The notes: a model not told the origin generated them from the sequence alone. A stretch of DNA of 64,000 nt from Bordetella sp. 02P26C-1 (GCF_009763255.1 NZ_WSJB01000012.1:248001-312000), one strand, 5' to 3'. Shown: positions 34,054-43,752, counted from the first letter of the stretch. Translations and numbers: made by a program.

Positions 34054-34926
34054 ATGTCTTACGCATCTCTGTTATTAGTCGTCTTGGCGGCCATGGCGCA
34101 CGCCACCTGGAATCTGCTGGCAAAGCGCGCCGCCATGGTGGGGCCGGTTTTCGTGTTTGCTTACGGCATGTGTTCCGTATTGCTCTACGCGCCCTGGGTG
34201 CTATGGATCTTGATGACCGAGGGGATGGACTGGACCTGGCCAGTGGTGCTGTGCATCTTCGCCTCGGGACTGTTGCACCTGGCCTACAGTCTATGCCTGC
34301 AGCGTGGCTACCAGGTGGCGGATCTGTCGGTGGTGTATCCGATCGCCCGGGGCACCGGGCCGCTGCTATCGACCATGGGTGCATTCATCCTGTTGCACGA
34401 GCCGGCCACTACCACCGGCATTATCGGCATGCTGTGCGTGGTCGGTGGAGTGCTGCTGATCGCCACGCAGGGCAGGCTCTCGCTATTTCGCCAGCCCCAT
34501 GCCTGGGTCGGCGTACGCTGGGGCGTGCTGATCGGGCTCTTTATCGCGGCGTATACCGTCGTGGACGCTTATGGCGTCAAAGTGCTGCTGCTGATGCCCG
34601 TGCTGTTTGACTGGTTCACCTGTGCCACGCGCAGCGTCATCATGGCCCCCCATATCCTGAGCCGCCGGGCGCAAAACTGGGAAGCCATGCGTGGCTACTG
34701 GGGTTTGGCGTGGATGGTGGGAATTTTGTCGCCGCTGGGCTACATCCTTGTGCTCTACGCATTGCGCAACGGCGCACCGCTAAGCCTCGTCGCACCAGCG
34801 CGGGAAATGTCCATGATGCTGGGGACCCTGGCCGGGATGTTCCTGCTACGCGAAAAAGTTGGCGTTGGCCGATTGCTAGGCTGTTTGGCTATCCTGGCGG
34901 GCGTAATTTTGTTGGGATCGAGTTAA
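34054..34926 (+). CDS. EamA/DMT-family transporter
   Basis: The 290-residue membrane protein has about ten helices in two five-helix EamA halves (about residues 1-135 and 150-290). DMT hallmarks include MAHATWNLLAKRA at the N-terminus, YPIARGTGPLLSTMGAFILL in the first repeat and APAREMSMMLGTLAGMFLLR in the second. Such proteins usually export metabolites or amino acids. No neighbour hints at the substrate. It is divergent from rplS. Confidence 0.88.
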   Translation: MSYASLLLVVLAAMAHATWNLLAKRAAMVGPVFVFAYGMCSVLLYAPWVLWILMTEGMDWTWPVVLCIFASGLLHLAYSLCLQRGYQVADLSVVYPIARGTGPLLSTMGAFILLHEPATTTGIIGMLCVVGGVLLIATQGRLSLFRQPHAWVGVRWGVLIGLFIAAYTVVDAYGVKVLLLMPVLFDWFTCATRSVIMAPHILSRRAQNWEAMRGYWGLAWMVGILSPLGYILVLYALRNGAPLSLVAPAREMSMMLGTLAGMFLLREKVGVGRLLGCLAILAGVILLGSS

Positions 34927-34943
34927 CTCAGCTAAGCGTCGCG

Positions 34944-35417
34944 TCAGAACCCAGCAGCCGCGCCCAGCCACATCAGCCCTGGAATCAACGCCCCCCACAC
35001 GGCAACCAGCAGGATATCGACCACTTTCTGACGCAAGCTCAGCGCCGGCTGGCAGGCATAGGCCGTGCCGAGGGATTGGCTGTGTAATGCAAGACCTTCC
35101 AGGTGGATTGCCTCGGCCTTGGCGTGTCCGGCGACGTGCGCGTGACCCGTGGAGGCCGGCGCTGTGTGGACGGCCTCGCCTGTCGCCGGCGCATCTGATG
35201 TGGGTGCGCTGTCGGCTTGAGGAATCTCCAGGAGTTCCGGCGCAGTGGCGGGCGGCATGCATACCGAGTGGGCCCGACCTCGCCCTGCAGAGAACGGCCA
35301 ACGTGCCGGCCGGCGTAGCCCCGTGGCCACCATCTGTACCAGTCTGGCGGGCGCCCAGATGGACAGCCGCGATGGGACGGTGAGATCGGAATCGGAAGTG
35401 AGCGTGGCAGTGGACAT
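34944..35417 (-). CDS. Unknown protein with C-terminal membrane helix, in operon with radical SAM gene
   Basis: Not recognised. The 157 residues comprise a basic N-terminal part (about 1-50), a Pro/Ala/Thr/His-rich low-complexity middle (about 55-120, including GHAHVAGH) and a single C-terminal hydrophobic helix (about 132-155; VVDILLVAVWGALIPGLMWL), giving a tail-anchored appearance. GGAG precedes ATG 35417, which lies 12 bp after the radical SAM stop, so both genes probably share the LexA-controlled promoter at 36683-36710. Two overlapping frames in this stretch are shorter and lack this context. Confidence 0.65.
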   Translation of the reverse strand: MSTATLTSDSDLTVPSRLSIWAPARLVQMVATGLRRPARWPFSAGRGRAHSVCMPPATAPELLEIPQADSAPTSDAPATGEAVHTAPASTGHAHVAGHAKAEAIHLEGLALHSQSLGTAYACQPALSLRQKVVDILLVAVWGALIPGLMWLGAAAGF

Positions 35418-35429
35418 GTGAGACTCCGG

Positions 35430-36680
35430 TTAAAACAGCGTTAACTGCGGGGAAGGCGACATCGGCGTAGCGCCGCGGGCGCGGCGTGAGTTGCCCGCTA
35501 CCGAGGACGCTGCGGCCGCGCCTCCCAGGGCGGTGGCCGCCTCGGGGGCTTGAAACAAATGCGTGGCCAGTTGGGGCCGGGTGGTATTCAGAGCCAGCTT
35601 GCGCACGGCCAGGTTGAACCGTTGGCGCAGCAGATTGGCCCAGAGACCTGTGCCGCTCATACGCGTGCCGAACTGCGGATCATTCCGGCGGCCATTGCGC
35701 AGGTCTTCGATACGATGCAGGACGCGCTGAGCGCGGTCGGGGAAATGGGTGTGTAGCCATTGCTCGAACACCGCGCGGACTTCCCAAGGCAGGCGTATCA
35801 CGGTGTAGCTGGCGTAGCAGGCCCCCGCTTGCGCGGATTCCTGAAGGATGCGCTCGAGTGACTCGTCGTTGATAAACGGGATGACCGGGGCGACCAGAAC
35901 GCCGACCGGGATCCCGGCATTGGCGAGAGTGCGCACCGCCTGGATACGCCGCCAAGGCGCGGAAGCGCGTGGCTCCAAGGTACGCGCCATGTCGCTATCC
36001 AGCGTGGTGATGCTGATGTAGACCGTCACCAGCCGCTGCTCAGCGAGCGCGCGCAACAGATCGAGATCACGCTCGATCAGTGCATTCTTTGTCACGATCG
36101 TTGCCGGATGCCGGGTCTGCAGCAGCAGTTCCAGCACGCCGCGCGTCAGTTGCCACTGGCGCTCGATCGGTTGATAGACGTCGGTCGCTGAGCCGATGTT
36201 GATCGGTGACACCCGGTAGCCCGGGCGCGCAAGTTCGGCGCGCAACACGTCCACCGCATTGGTCTTGGCTACCAGCTTGGTTTCGAAATCCAAGCCCGGG
36301 GAGTAGCCAAGATAAGCGTGCGTCGGCCGCGCATAGCAATAGACGCAGCCATGTTCGCACCCGCGATAGGTGTTGACCGCCACATCGAAGGGAATATCCG
36401 GCGAATCGTTGCGCGATAAGAGCTTGCGCGCCTGCTCGGGTGCGACGGTCGTCTGGGGATTCGGTTGGAGCTCTACAGTTCTGGCCCCTGTCTCGCAGCC
36501 ATGCGAGCCGCCGAGTAGCGCCGAATCCTGATCGCCGTGCCAGCCGTCGTCGGCCGGCTCGCGCTCCGTTTGCTCGAAGCGGTGGCGGACATTAGTAACC
36601 GCTCCCCGACCGCGCAAGGCGGCGGGGGCGGCAGCCGGGGACCCAGTACCGGCGGAGAAAACGACGTTGGTGCGTGCCAT
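35430..36680 (-). CDS. PA0069-family radical SAM protein
   Basis: The 416-residue radical SAM protein carries the cluster motif as GCEHGCVYCYARP (about residue 100), followed by a TIM-barrel core (VRTLANAGIPVGVLVAPVIPF near residue 245). It has the family opener LRGRGAVTN near residue 22. It resembles spore photoproduct lyase-like proteins. The Pseudomonas aeruginosa homologue PA0069 belongs to the LexA regulon, and a near-consensus LexA box here ends three bases before ATG 36680, which supports a DNA-damage role. The upstream TTG frame reads through that operator and is unlikely. The exact reaction is unknown. Confidence 0.9.
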   Translation of the reverse strand: MARTNVVFSAGTGSPAAAPAALRGRGAVTNVRHRFEQTEREPADDGWHGDQDSALLGGSHGCETGARTVELQPNPQTTVAPEQARKLLSRNDSPDIPFDVAVNTYRGCEHGCVYCYARPTHAYLGYSPGLDFETKLVAKTNAVDVLRAELARPGYRVSPINIGSATDVYQPIERQWQLTRGVLELLLQTRHPATIVTKNALIERDLDLLRALAEQRLVTVYISITTLDSDMARTLEPRASAPWRRIQAVRTLANAGIPVGVLVAPVIPFINDESLERILQESAQAGACYASYTVIRLPWEVRAVFEQWLHTHFPDRAQRVLHRIEDLRNGRRNDPQFGTRMSGTGLWANLLRQRFNLAVRKLALNTTRPQLATHLFQAPEAATALGGAAAASSVAGNSRRARGATPMSPSPQLTLF

Positions 36681-36682
36681 GG

Positions 36683-36710
36683 AAAGTACTGTACATAAAT
36701 ACAGTACTTT
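36683..36710 (-). promoter_or_regulatory. LexA (SOS) box and promoter of the radical SAM operon
   Basis: The core TACTGTACATAAATACAGTA (36687-36706) matches the proteobacterial LexA consensus at nearly every position. The perfect arms extend to 10 bp (AAAGTACTGT and ACAGTACTTT). On the minus strand a possible -35 (TTGCCG, 36709-36714) and -10 (TACAGT, 36686-36691) flank and overlap the box, so LexA would block RNA polymerase. The start codon follows almost at once, suggesting a very short or absent leader. Confidence 0.88.
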
Positions 36711-36863
36711 CGGCAAGCCCCAAGTTCGCTCGTTGAGCGAAATGTCACTTTACTCCAAGCCAGGCCGCCACGGCGCGTCCGATTTGCGCGCCCCTAGGAG
36801 GAGTTGGGGAAAGCGATAATGTGCCCCGCCCTCGCAGAAAAACAACAGTGGAGCACAGCGCAT

Positions 36864-38162
36864 TTATCGCAACATGCCGGCCGCTGCGGTTTGATGCGTG
36901 GCCGCATCGATCAGAATAAAAGCGCCGGTGGCCGGCAAGTCCGCGTAGGCGTCGACCGCCAAGGCCTCCCGCGTCGAGAATGTGATGCGGCCGATGTCAT
37001 TCATACTCAGGGACTCCCCGCCGCTTGGCACCTCCTGCAGCTCGTGGATGTCACGCCGCGTCAGCACCTCGCGCACTTTAGCGGAGGTGAGTCGCGTGCC
37101 TTGCTTGAGCAAGTACTTGCGAGCGGGATTGAGCGCCTGGGCATCCAGCCAGCAGACCTCGGCCTCGAAATCGCGTCCGACGCGCGCGGGAGCGGCGACG
37201 TGCGACAGCACATCGCCGCGCGAGACGTCCACGTCTCGGTCGAGCACGACAGTCACGGAATCGCCCGCCACCGCGACATCGACTTCCCGGTCGAAGGACA
37301 AAACAGACTTCACGCGCGCCGTCACGCCCGAGGGCTGCACCACCACCTCGTCTCCGGGACGCAACTCGCCGCTGGCAATACGCCCCGCATACCCACGAAA
37401 ATCATCGACGCGGGCCCCACCATGACGCAGCACCCATTGCACCGGGAAACGCAAAGGCTGCTCGACGGGAGCGGCGTCCACACCTAGTTGCTCCAGCAAC
37501 ATCAGCAGTGGTGGGCCGTCATACCAAGGCGTATGCGCTGAGCGATTCACGACGTTATCGCCTTCCAACGCCGAGATGGGCATGACGTGATACTGCTCAA
37601 TCTGCAGTCGGGCCGCGAGATCGGCGTAGGCCGCGCGAATCCGCTCGAACACAGTCTGATCCCAGCCGATCAAATCCATCTTGTTGACCGCGACCACGAT
37701 GTGTCGGATACCGAGCAGATGCGCAATCGTGCTGTGCCGCTTGGTCTGCGTCAGCAGCTGTCCATCGGTAACCCGGGTCGCATCGATCAGAATGATGGCG
37801 GCATCGGCCGTGGAAGCCCCCGTGACCATATTGCGCGTGTACTGTTCGTGTCCGGGTGCGTCCGCAACGATGAACTTACGCAACGGGGTCGAGAAATAGC
37901 GATATGCCACATCGATGGTGATGCCTTGTTCGCGTTCGGCTTCCAGGCCGTCCGTCAGCAAGGCGAAGTCGATGCCATCGCCGGCGACACGCTTGTATTT
38001 GGCCCGCGAGATCGCATCGAGCTGATCGGCGAACACGCCCTTGCTGTCATACAGCAGCCGCCCGATCAGCGTGGATTTACCGTCATCTACCGAGCCCGCA
38101 GTGATCAGGCGCAATACACCATGGTCGGCGGCGGGCAGAAAAGAGTCATTCACAGCGTTCAT
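36864..38162 (-). CDS. cysN: Sulfate adenylyltransferase, large (GTPase) subunit CysN
   Basis: The 432-residue EF-Tu-like GTPase subunit activates the CysD ATP sulfurylase. P-loop GSVDDGKSTLIGRLLYDSK lies near residue 25, DAPGHEQYTRNM near residue 100 and NKMDLIGWD near residue 155. It ends without a CysC (APS kinase) domain, consistent with direct APS reduction by the CysH here. Last gene of the sulfate operon, 19 bp after cysD. Confidence 0.95.
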   Translation of the reverse strand: MNAVNDSFLPAADHGVLRLITAGSVDDGKSTLIGRLLYDSKGVFADQLDAISRAKYKRVAGDGIDFALLTDGLEAEREQGITIDVAYRYFSTPLRKFIVADAPGHEQYTRNMVTGASTADAAIILIDATRVTDGQLLTQTKRHSTIAHLLGIRHIVVAVNKMDLIGWDQTVFERIRAAYADLAARLQIEQYHVMPISALEGDNVVNRSAHTPWYDGPPLLMLLEQLGVDAAPVEQPLRFPVQWVLRHGGARVDDFRGYAGRIASGELRPGDEVVVQPSGVTARVKSVLSFDREVDVAVAGDSVTVVLDRDVDVSRGDVLSHVAAPARVGRDFEAEVCWLDAQALNPARKYLLKQGTRLTSAKVREVLTRRDIHELQEVPSGGESLSMNDIGRITFSTREALAVDAYADLPATGAFILIDAATHQTAAAGMLR

Positions 38163-38181
38163 GTCGTTATCCGCTTACCAG

Positions 38182-39090
38182 TTAAAAATAGCCTTCTTTC
38201 TTGCGCCGCTCCATGGACGCCTCGGAAGTCTGATCGTCCATACGGGTCGCGCCACGCTCGGTGATGTCGGTCACGGCGGTTTCGGCGATGATGGCTAAGG
38301 GGTCGGCTGCTTCTGATGCCACGGGGCAGGTGCACGAGATATCGCCCACGGTGCGAAAACGCACCGACAAGTTTTCGACCTGTTCACCGTCGCGTGGCGG
38401 GGTCAATGGCGTCACGGGTACCAGCAGACCCTTGCGCCGCACGACATCACGCCGATGGCTGTAGTAGATGGATGGCAGTCTCAACGCCTCGCGATGGATG
38501 TACTGCCATACGTCCAGCTCGGTCCAGTTAGAGATCGGAAACACGCGCATGTTTTCGCCTGGATGCACGCGGGTGTTAAACAGATTCCAGAGTTCGGGGC
38601 GTTGCGCTTTCGGGTCCCACTGACCGAATGCGTCGCGGAAAGAGAAAATGCGCTCCTTGGCGCGTGCTTTTTCCTCATCGCGCCTGGCGCCACCGATACA
38701 AGCGTCGAAGCCGAATTCTTCGATCGCTTCGAGCAGCGTGACGGCTTGCGCGGCGTTACGCGAATCGTTTTCCTGACGCAGCACCACACTGCCGCGTCGA
38801 ATCGAGTCTTCGACACTGCGCACGATCAACTGCTCGCCCAGTTCGGCGGCACGCTCGTCGCGAAACGCGATCACCTCATCGAAGTTATGACCCGTGTCGA
38901 TATGCATGAGAGGAAACGGAAATGGCCCCGGACGAAAGGCTTTCTCAGCGAGCCTCAACAGCACGACCGAATCCTTGCCGCCCGAGAACAGCAATACCGG
39001 CCGTGCGCATTCGGCCGCCACTTCGCGCAAGATGGTGATCGCTTCGGATTCCAGCCAGTCGAGATGGCTACGATGAACAACGACGGACAT
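38182..39090 (-). CDS. cysD: Sulfate adenylyltransferase, small subunit CysD
   Basis: The 302-residue ATP-PP-loop enzyme makes adenosine 5'-phosphosulfate from sulfate and ATP. The SGGKDSVVLLRLAEKAF motif lies near residue 35, with GGARRDEEKARAKERIFSFR near residue 135. The C-terminus, SMERRKKEGYF, is typical. AGAGG precedes the start; it sits between cysH and cysN. Confidence 0.96.
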   Translation of the reverse strand: MSVVVHRSHLDWLESEAITILREVAAECARPVLLFSGGKDSVVLLRLAEKAFRPGPFPFPLMHIDTGHNFDEVIAFRDERAAELGEQLIVRSVEDSIRRGSVVLRQENDSRNAAQAVTLLEAIEEFGFDACIGGARRDEEKARAKERIFSFRDAFGQWDPKAQRPELWNLFNTRVHPGENMRVFPISNWTELDVWQYIHREALRLPSIYYSHRRDVVRRKGLLVPVTPLTPPRDGEQVENLSVRFRTVGDISCTCPVASEAADPLAIIAETAVTDITERGATRMDDQTSEASMERRKKEGYF

Positions 39091-39100
39091 AATTTTCCTC

Positions 39101-39853
39101 TCAGACAGATGTTGCTTTGTACGGCGCGGCAGTCACCGGGATGACGCGGTTGCCAGCGTGCAGGCCGCACTCTTTCGCGTCGGAGCTTTCCCACCACCAC
39201 CGCCCTGCCCTGACGTCCTCACCGGGACGGATAGCACGCGTACAGGGCTCGCAACCGATCGAGGGATAGGCTTGATCGTGCAAGGAGTTATAGGGAATGC
39301 CCAGCGCGCGGATGACATGCCAGACATCGTCCTGGCTCCAGGATGCCAGCGGATTGAATTTATAGAGCCCGAAGACCGGGTCTTGCTCTTGCTCGGCAAG
39401 CGTGCCGCGCGTGGCAGCTTGCTCGCGGCGCTGGCCGGTGATCCATGCGCGACGCCCCGCGAGCGCACGCTTGAGGGGGTCGACTTTGCGGATCTGGCAA
39501 CAGGCCTTGCGCAGTTCCAGACTTTCGTAGAACGCATGGGCCCCATGTATCCGCACATAAGCATGCACGGCGTCCTCGTCGGGCCGATATACGGTTAACT
39601 CGCGGCCGTAATGCTGGCGCACTGTGTCCAGCATATCCAAGGTCTCGCGATGCAAGCGCCCGGTATCCAATGTGAATACTTCGAGCGCCAAGCCCGAGTC
39701 ATAAATGGCATGCGTCAATACCATGTCCTCGGCCGCCAGCGATGAGGCGAGCGCGGCATCGGGATAGCGGTGCACAATGTCGGCCAGGGTCTGTTGCAAT
39801 GCTTGCCAGCGCTGGGCGACGGCGGGTTGTAGATTGGAGTTTGTCATCGTCAT
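39101..39853 (-). CDS. cysH: Adenylyl-sulfate (APS) reductase, assimilatory
   Basis: The 250-residue thioredoxin-dependent reductase forms sulfite. The PP-loop region [14 protein letters not shown] precedes the two iron-sulfur cysteine pairs KACCQIRKV (about residue 135) and IGCEPCT (about residue 216), plus the catalytic KECGLH near residue 230. The cluster pairs mark an APS-using enzyme rather than the PAPS type. No cysC is present in the operon, which fits. Its start overlaps the cysA stop by 4 bp (ATGA). Confidence 0.94.
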   Translation of the reverse strand: MTMTNSNLQPAVAQRWQALQQTLADIVHRYPDAALASSLAAEDMVLTHAIYDSGLALEVFTLDTGRLHRETLDMLDTVRQHYGRELTVYRPDEDAVHAYVRIHGAHAFYESLELRKACCQIRKVDPLKRALAGRRAWITGQRREQAATRGTLAEQEQDPVFGLYKFNPLASWSQDDVWHVIRALGIPYNSLHDQAYPSIGCEPCTRAIRPGEDVRAGRWWWESSDAKECGLHAGNRVIPVTAAPYKATSV

Positions 39854-40911
39854 GCCGAGGCGAAAACGCGCGCGCGACGTGGGCGCGCAAGCAGGCTTTC
39901 ACCTTCCTTGAGTTGAAGTTCGCGGTATAGCTGCTCGGGCACTTGCGCTTCGATCATGTCCTGACGATCTTGACGCTCGAGCTCCAGATAAGCACTGGGA
40001 CCCGCCAGATACACATGGCGCAGTCGCACCGGTATGCCCTGCCCACCGCCGTCGTTGCGCGCCAGATCGATTTCATGGGGACGCACATAGGCGACGGCCT
40101 CTTGCTGACGAGCGCCATGCAACTCGGGCGCGGGAAGTTCGATCCCATGTGCCTGCCAAATGCCATCGTTGACATGCCCGGCCACTTGATTAACGTCGCC
40201 CAGAAAGCCGTATACGAATGGCGTGGCCGGGTGTTCCCATACCTCGCGCGGCGTGCCGACTTGTTCGACATGCCCCGCATTCATCAACACGACGCGATCG
40301 GCGACCTCGAGTGCTTCTTCCTGGTCATGGGTGACGAACACGCTGGCGACATGCAGTTCATCATGCAGCCGACGCAGCCAACGGCGCAGCTCCTTGCGCA
40401 CTTTGGCATCGAGGGCACCGAACGGCTCGTCCAACAACAGCACTTGAGGCTCGACCGCGAGCGCGCGCGCCAAGGCAATCCGTTGACGCTGGCCTCCCGA
40501 TAACTGCGCGGGATAACGATCGGCCAGCCAATCGAGCTGCACCAGATTCAGTAATTCGTGCACTTTGGCTCGAATACGGGCCTCGCTGGGGCGCTCGGAA
40601 CGACGCATGACACGTAGACCGAACGCTACGTTCTCGAACACGGTCATGTGTTTAAAGAGCGCATAGTGCTGAAACACGAACCCCACGCGGCGGTGGCGCA
40701 CGTCCACGCCTGTCGCGTCTTCACCGGAAAACAACACGCTGCCGCTATCGGCGGTTTCCAGTCCAGCGATAATGCGTAGCAGCGTGGTTTTGCCGCAGCC
40801 CGATGGCCCCAACAACGCGACGAGCTCGCCCGTCTCGATATGCAGTGACACATTGTCGAGCGCGCGAAAATTGCCAAACCGGCGCGAGAGATTTTTGACT
40901 TCGATACTCAT
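39850..40911 (-). CDS. cysA: Sulfate/thiosulfate ABC transporter ATPase CysA
   Basis: The 353-residue ATPase has Walker [13 protein letters not shown], signature [16 protein letters not shown] and Walker [13 protein letters not shown], followed by a regulatory C-terminal TOBE-like domain (about residues 240-353). Length and sequence are typical. It lies 13 bp after cysW and overlaps cysH by 4 bp, joining transport to reduction in one operon. Confidence 0.95.
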   Translation of the reverse strand: MSIEVKNLSRRFGNFRALDNVSLHIETGELVALLGPSGCGKTTLLRIIAGLETADSGSVLFSGEDATGVDVRHRRVGFVFQHYALFKHMTVFENVAFGLRVMRRSERPSEARIRAKVHELLNLVQLDWLADRYPAQLSGGQRQRIALARALAVEPQVLLLDEPFGALDAKVRKELRRWLRRLHDELHVASVFVTHDQEEALEVADRVVLMNAGHVEQVGTPREVWEHPATPFVYGFLGDVNQVAGHVNDGIWQAHGIELPAPELHGARQQEAVAYVRPHEIDLARNDGGGQGIPVRLRHVYLAGPSAYLELERQDRQDMIEAQVPEQLYRELQLKEGESLLARPRRARVFASA

Positions 40912-40924
40912 GATTCAATCTTCC

Positions 40925-41827
40925 TCAGGCGGTTGCCGGCCGCGACACGGCAATCGGGGCAGCTGCTGTTTCAAAGGGATCCAAGGCATCGGCGGGTGTG
41001 GCGCTGCGCCACTCGACAATGCTCTTGATTACCAGCGTCAGCAGAGCGAGTAACGCCAGCAGTGAAGCCACTGCGAACGATGCGGCGAACTGGTACTCGC
41101 CATACAGAATCTCGACGTGCAGCGTCAGCGTGTTGGTCAACCCGCGCACATGGCCCGATACCACGGACACCGCGCCGAATTCCCCCATCGCTCGCGCATT
41201 GCACAGGATTGCGCCGTACAACAGCCCCCATTTGATGTTGGGCAAGGTCACGCGCCAAAAGATCTGCCATCCGCTCGCGCCCAAGGTCAACGCGGCCTGC
41301 TCTTCTTCGCTGCCCTGCGCTTGCATCAGCGGAATCAGCTCGCGGGCGATAAAAGGGAAGGTGACGAACAAAGTCGCCAGCACCACGCCCGGCACGGCAT
41401 AGACGATCTTCAGATCGTGATCCTGCAACGTTGGCCATAGCCAACTCTGTGATCCGAACAACAAGACAAACACCAGCCCCGCCACCACGGGCGACACGGA
41501 AAACGGCAAATCGATGAGCGTGATGAGCAGCTGTTTTCCGCGAAATTCGAACTTCGCAATCGCCCAGGCCGCCGACACGCCAAAGACCATATTGATGACC
41601 AGCGAGATCGCGGCGACCCATAGCGTCAAAGTGATCGCGCTGACGGCATCCGGCTCGGTCACCGCAGCCAGATAAAGTTTCCAACCCTTGCGGAACGCCT
41701 CGACAAACACCGTGGCCAATGGCAGCAGTAAGAACAGCGCTAAGAAAACCAGGGCCACACCAAGGAGAATGCCACGCACCCAGCGCGGCTCTGTCAGATG
41801 GTCAGGGCGGGTATGTCTGACGGTCAT
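40925..41827 (-). CDS. cysW: Sulfate ABC transporter permease CysW
   Basis: From ATG 41827 the protein has 300 residues and about six membrane helices, with the permease EAA-loop region RELIPLMQAQGSEEEQAALTLG and GASGWQIFWRVTLPNIKWGL. The long open frame upstream of this start is antisense-like and overlaps cysT; the true start overlaps the cysT stop as ATGA. It pairs with CysT to form the channel. Confidence 0.94.
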   Translation of the reverse strand: MTVRHTRPDHLTEPRWVRGILLGVALVFLALFLLLPLATVFVEAFRKGWKLYLAAVTEPDAVSAITLTLWVAAISLVINMVFGVSAAWAIAKFEFRGKQLLITLIDLPFSVSPVVAGLVFVLLFGSQSWLWPTLQDHDLKIVYAVPGVVLATLFVTFPFIARELIPLMQAQGSEEEQAALTLGASGWQIFWRVTLPNIKWGLLYGAILCNARAMGEFGAVSVVSGHVRGLTNTLTLHVEILYGEYQFAASFAVASLLALLALLTLVIKSIVEWRSATPADALDPFETAAAPIAVSRPATA

Positions 41828-42708
41828 GCGACTCTCCTGCCGCGCCGTGCTTGCCATCCTTGCAGCAGGTTGATGAGCAACAACATGGCAAACGAGATGG
41901 CGAGCATCACGGTCGCAATCGCCGCCGCGCCTACGTAGTCGAAGCGTTCGAGCTTGGACATGATCAACAACGGCGTGATCTCGGTGACCATCGGCCGATT
42001 GCCCGCGATGAACACCACCGAGCCGTATTCGCCTACTGCGCGGGCGAAGGACAAGGCAAAGCCGGTCAACAATGCAGGCGCAAGCGTCGGCAAGATCACG
42101 CGGCGCACCGTCTGCCATCGGTCCGCGCCGAGGCTGGCGGCCGCCTCCTCGATTTCCTGTTCGACATCCTCAAGCACCGGCTGTACGGTGCGCACAACGA
42201 AAGGAATGCCGATAAAGATCATCGCCACCACAATACCAATCGGCGTAAACGCCACCTTGATGCCAAACCATTGTTCCAGTGGCCCGCCAAGCCAGCCGTT
42301 CTTCGCATACAGGGCCGTCAAGGCGATCCCCGCCACCGCGGTCGGCAATGCGAAAGGCAGATCGACCATCGCATCCAAGATCTTTTTGCCCGGGAACTCG
42401 TAGCGCACGAGGACCCAGGCGACGATAAGGCCAAACACCAGATTAACCAGCGCCGCGGTCAATGCCGCGCCGAAGGTCAATTGATACGAATAGACGGCTT
42501 GCGGCGCGCTCACAACGCGCCAGAAGCCCTCCCAACCCAGACTCGCGCTTTTGAGCGGCAACGTTGCCAACGGCAGCAGCACCAGCAGACTCAGATAGAC
42601 AACAGTAAAGCCCATCGACAGGCCGAACCCCGGCAATACGCCAGGACGCCTGCGCAATCTGAGCGGCGCGGGTGCGACTGGCGGAATACCCATCGTGGCA
42701 GTAGTCAT
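41824..42708 (-). CDS. cysT: Sulfate ABC transporter permease CysT (CysU)
   Basis: The 294-residue inner-membrane permease has about six helices. Family text: YQLTFGAALTAALVNLVFG near residue 75, DLPFALPTAVAGIALTALY near residue 115 and the EAA-like loop EEAAASLGADRWQTVRRVILP near residue 190. It is 18 bp after sbp and overlaps cysW. Confidence 0.94.
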   Translation of the reverse strand: MTTATMGIPPVAPAPLRLRRRPGVLPGFGLSMGFTVVYLSLLVLLPLATLPLKSASLGWEGFWRVVSAPQAVYSYQLTFGAALTAALVNLVFGLIVAWVLVRYEFPGKKILDAMVDLPFALPTAVAGIALTALYAKNGWLGGPLEQWFGIKVAFTPIGIVVAMIFIGIPFVVRTVQPVLEDVEQEIEEAAASLGADRWQTVRRVILPTLAPALLTGFALSFARAVGEYGSVVFIAGNRPMVTEITPLLIMSKLERFDYVGAAAIATVMLAISFAMLLLINLLQGWQARRGRRVA

Positions 42709-42726
42709 GCTCGCGTCCCGCTTGAT

Positions 42727-43752
42727 TTACCTGCCCTGAGGCAGATAGATTTGATCGAACGTGCCGCCATCGCTGAAATGCGTTTGCTGCGCCTTTTGCC
42801 ATCCGCCGAATATCGGATCGTCGATAGTGACCAGCTTCACCTGCGGGAATCGCTGGCTATACTTCTCCGCGACCTGCTTATCAGTGGGACGATAGAAGTT
42901 GCGCGCGATGATCTCCTGCGCTTCTGGGGTATACAGGTATTCCAGATACGCTTGTGCAGCCGCACGCGTGCCCTTGCGATCGACGTTGCGATCCACCAGC
43001 GCGACGGGCGGCTCGGCCAGGATGGACATCGAGGGCACGACGATATCGAACTTGTCCGGGCCGAGCTCTTCGAGTGCGAGAAACGCCTCGTTTTCCCAGG
43101 CTAGCAGCACATCGCCCACGCCACGCTCGACGAACGTCGTGGTCGATCCGCGCGCGCCGGTGTCCAGCACGGGCACGTGTTTAAACAGTTCAGCAACGAA
43201 CTCGCGCGCTTTGTTCTCATCACCATTGTTTTGCGCGAGCGCATATGCCCAGGCCGCGAGATAGTTCCAACGCGCGCCGCCCGAAGTCTTGGGATTCGGC
43301 GTGATGACTTCGATGCCGTCCTTGGTCAGGTCGCTCCAATCGCGGATGTTCTTGGGATTGTCCTTGCGCACCAGGAACACGATGGTCGAGGTATAGGGCG
43401 AACTGTTCAGCGGCAAGCGCCTTTGCCAGTCTTGCGGCAGCAGGCCTTTCGCGGCGATCGCATCGATGTCATAGGCTAATGCCAGCGTCACGACATCCGC
43501 ATCGAGTCCGTCAATCACTGAGCGTGCCTGCTTTCCCGACCCGCCATGCGACTGCCGGATATTGAGGCTCACGCCCGCCTTGTCTTGGTAGTGCTTTACA
43601 AAAGCTTCATCGATAGCGCGGTACAACTCACGCGTGGGATCGTACGAGACATTCAATAGTGTTTGCTTGTCCTGCGCCTGTGCCGGCAGACCCAGCGTGA
43701 ATGTCATCGCAATCGCCACGAGCGTGGTCCACACTTTTTTCTTGTACTGCAT
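42727..43752 (-). CDS. sbp: Periplasmic sulfate-binding protein
   Basis: The 341-residue receptor has a Sec signal peptide (about residues 1-26; cleavage after AQA). Sulfate-binding family segments are [57 protein letters not shown] and [19 protein letters not shown]. It is the first gene of the sbp-cysTWAHDN operon, which is likely controlled by CysB, though no clear CysB site can be assigned. Confidence 0.95.
   Translation of the reverse strand: MQYKKKVWTTLVAIAMTFTLGLPAQAQDKQTLLNVSYDPTRELYRAIDEAFVKHYQDKAGVSLNIRQSHGGSGKQARSVIDGLDADVVTLALAYDIDAIAAKGLLPQDWQRRLPLNSSPYTSTIVFLVRKDNPKNIRDWSDLTKDGIEVITPNPKTSGGARWNYLAAWAYALAQNNGDENKAREFVAELFKHVPVLDTGARGSTTTFVERGVGDVLLAWENEAFLALEELGPDKFDIVVPSMSILAEPPVALVDRNVDRKGTRAAAQAYLEYLYTPEAQEIIARNFYRPTDKQVAEKYSQRFPQVKLVTIDDPIFGGWQKAQQTHFSDGGTFDQIYLPQGR

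Noticed and set aside
36725-36741. TTCGCTC/GAGCGAA hairpin between cysN and the radical SAM gene
   Set aside because: It is a perfect 7-bp stem but has no T tract on the cysN side and lies upstream of the SOS promoter; no function can be assigned.
41828-42118. 97-codon N-terminal extension of cysW
   Set aside because: The extension lies inside cysT in another frame, is Arg/Asp/His-rich without helices, and the supported start at 41827 overlaps the cysT stop as ATGA.
41851-43104. 417-codon open frame on the plus strand
   Set aside because: It runs antisense across both cysT and sbp; a real gene would not cross two operon genes in this way.
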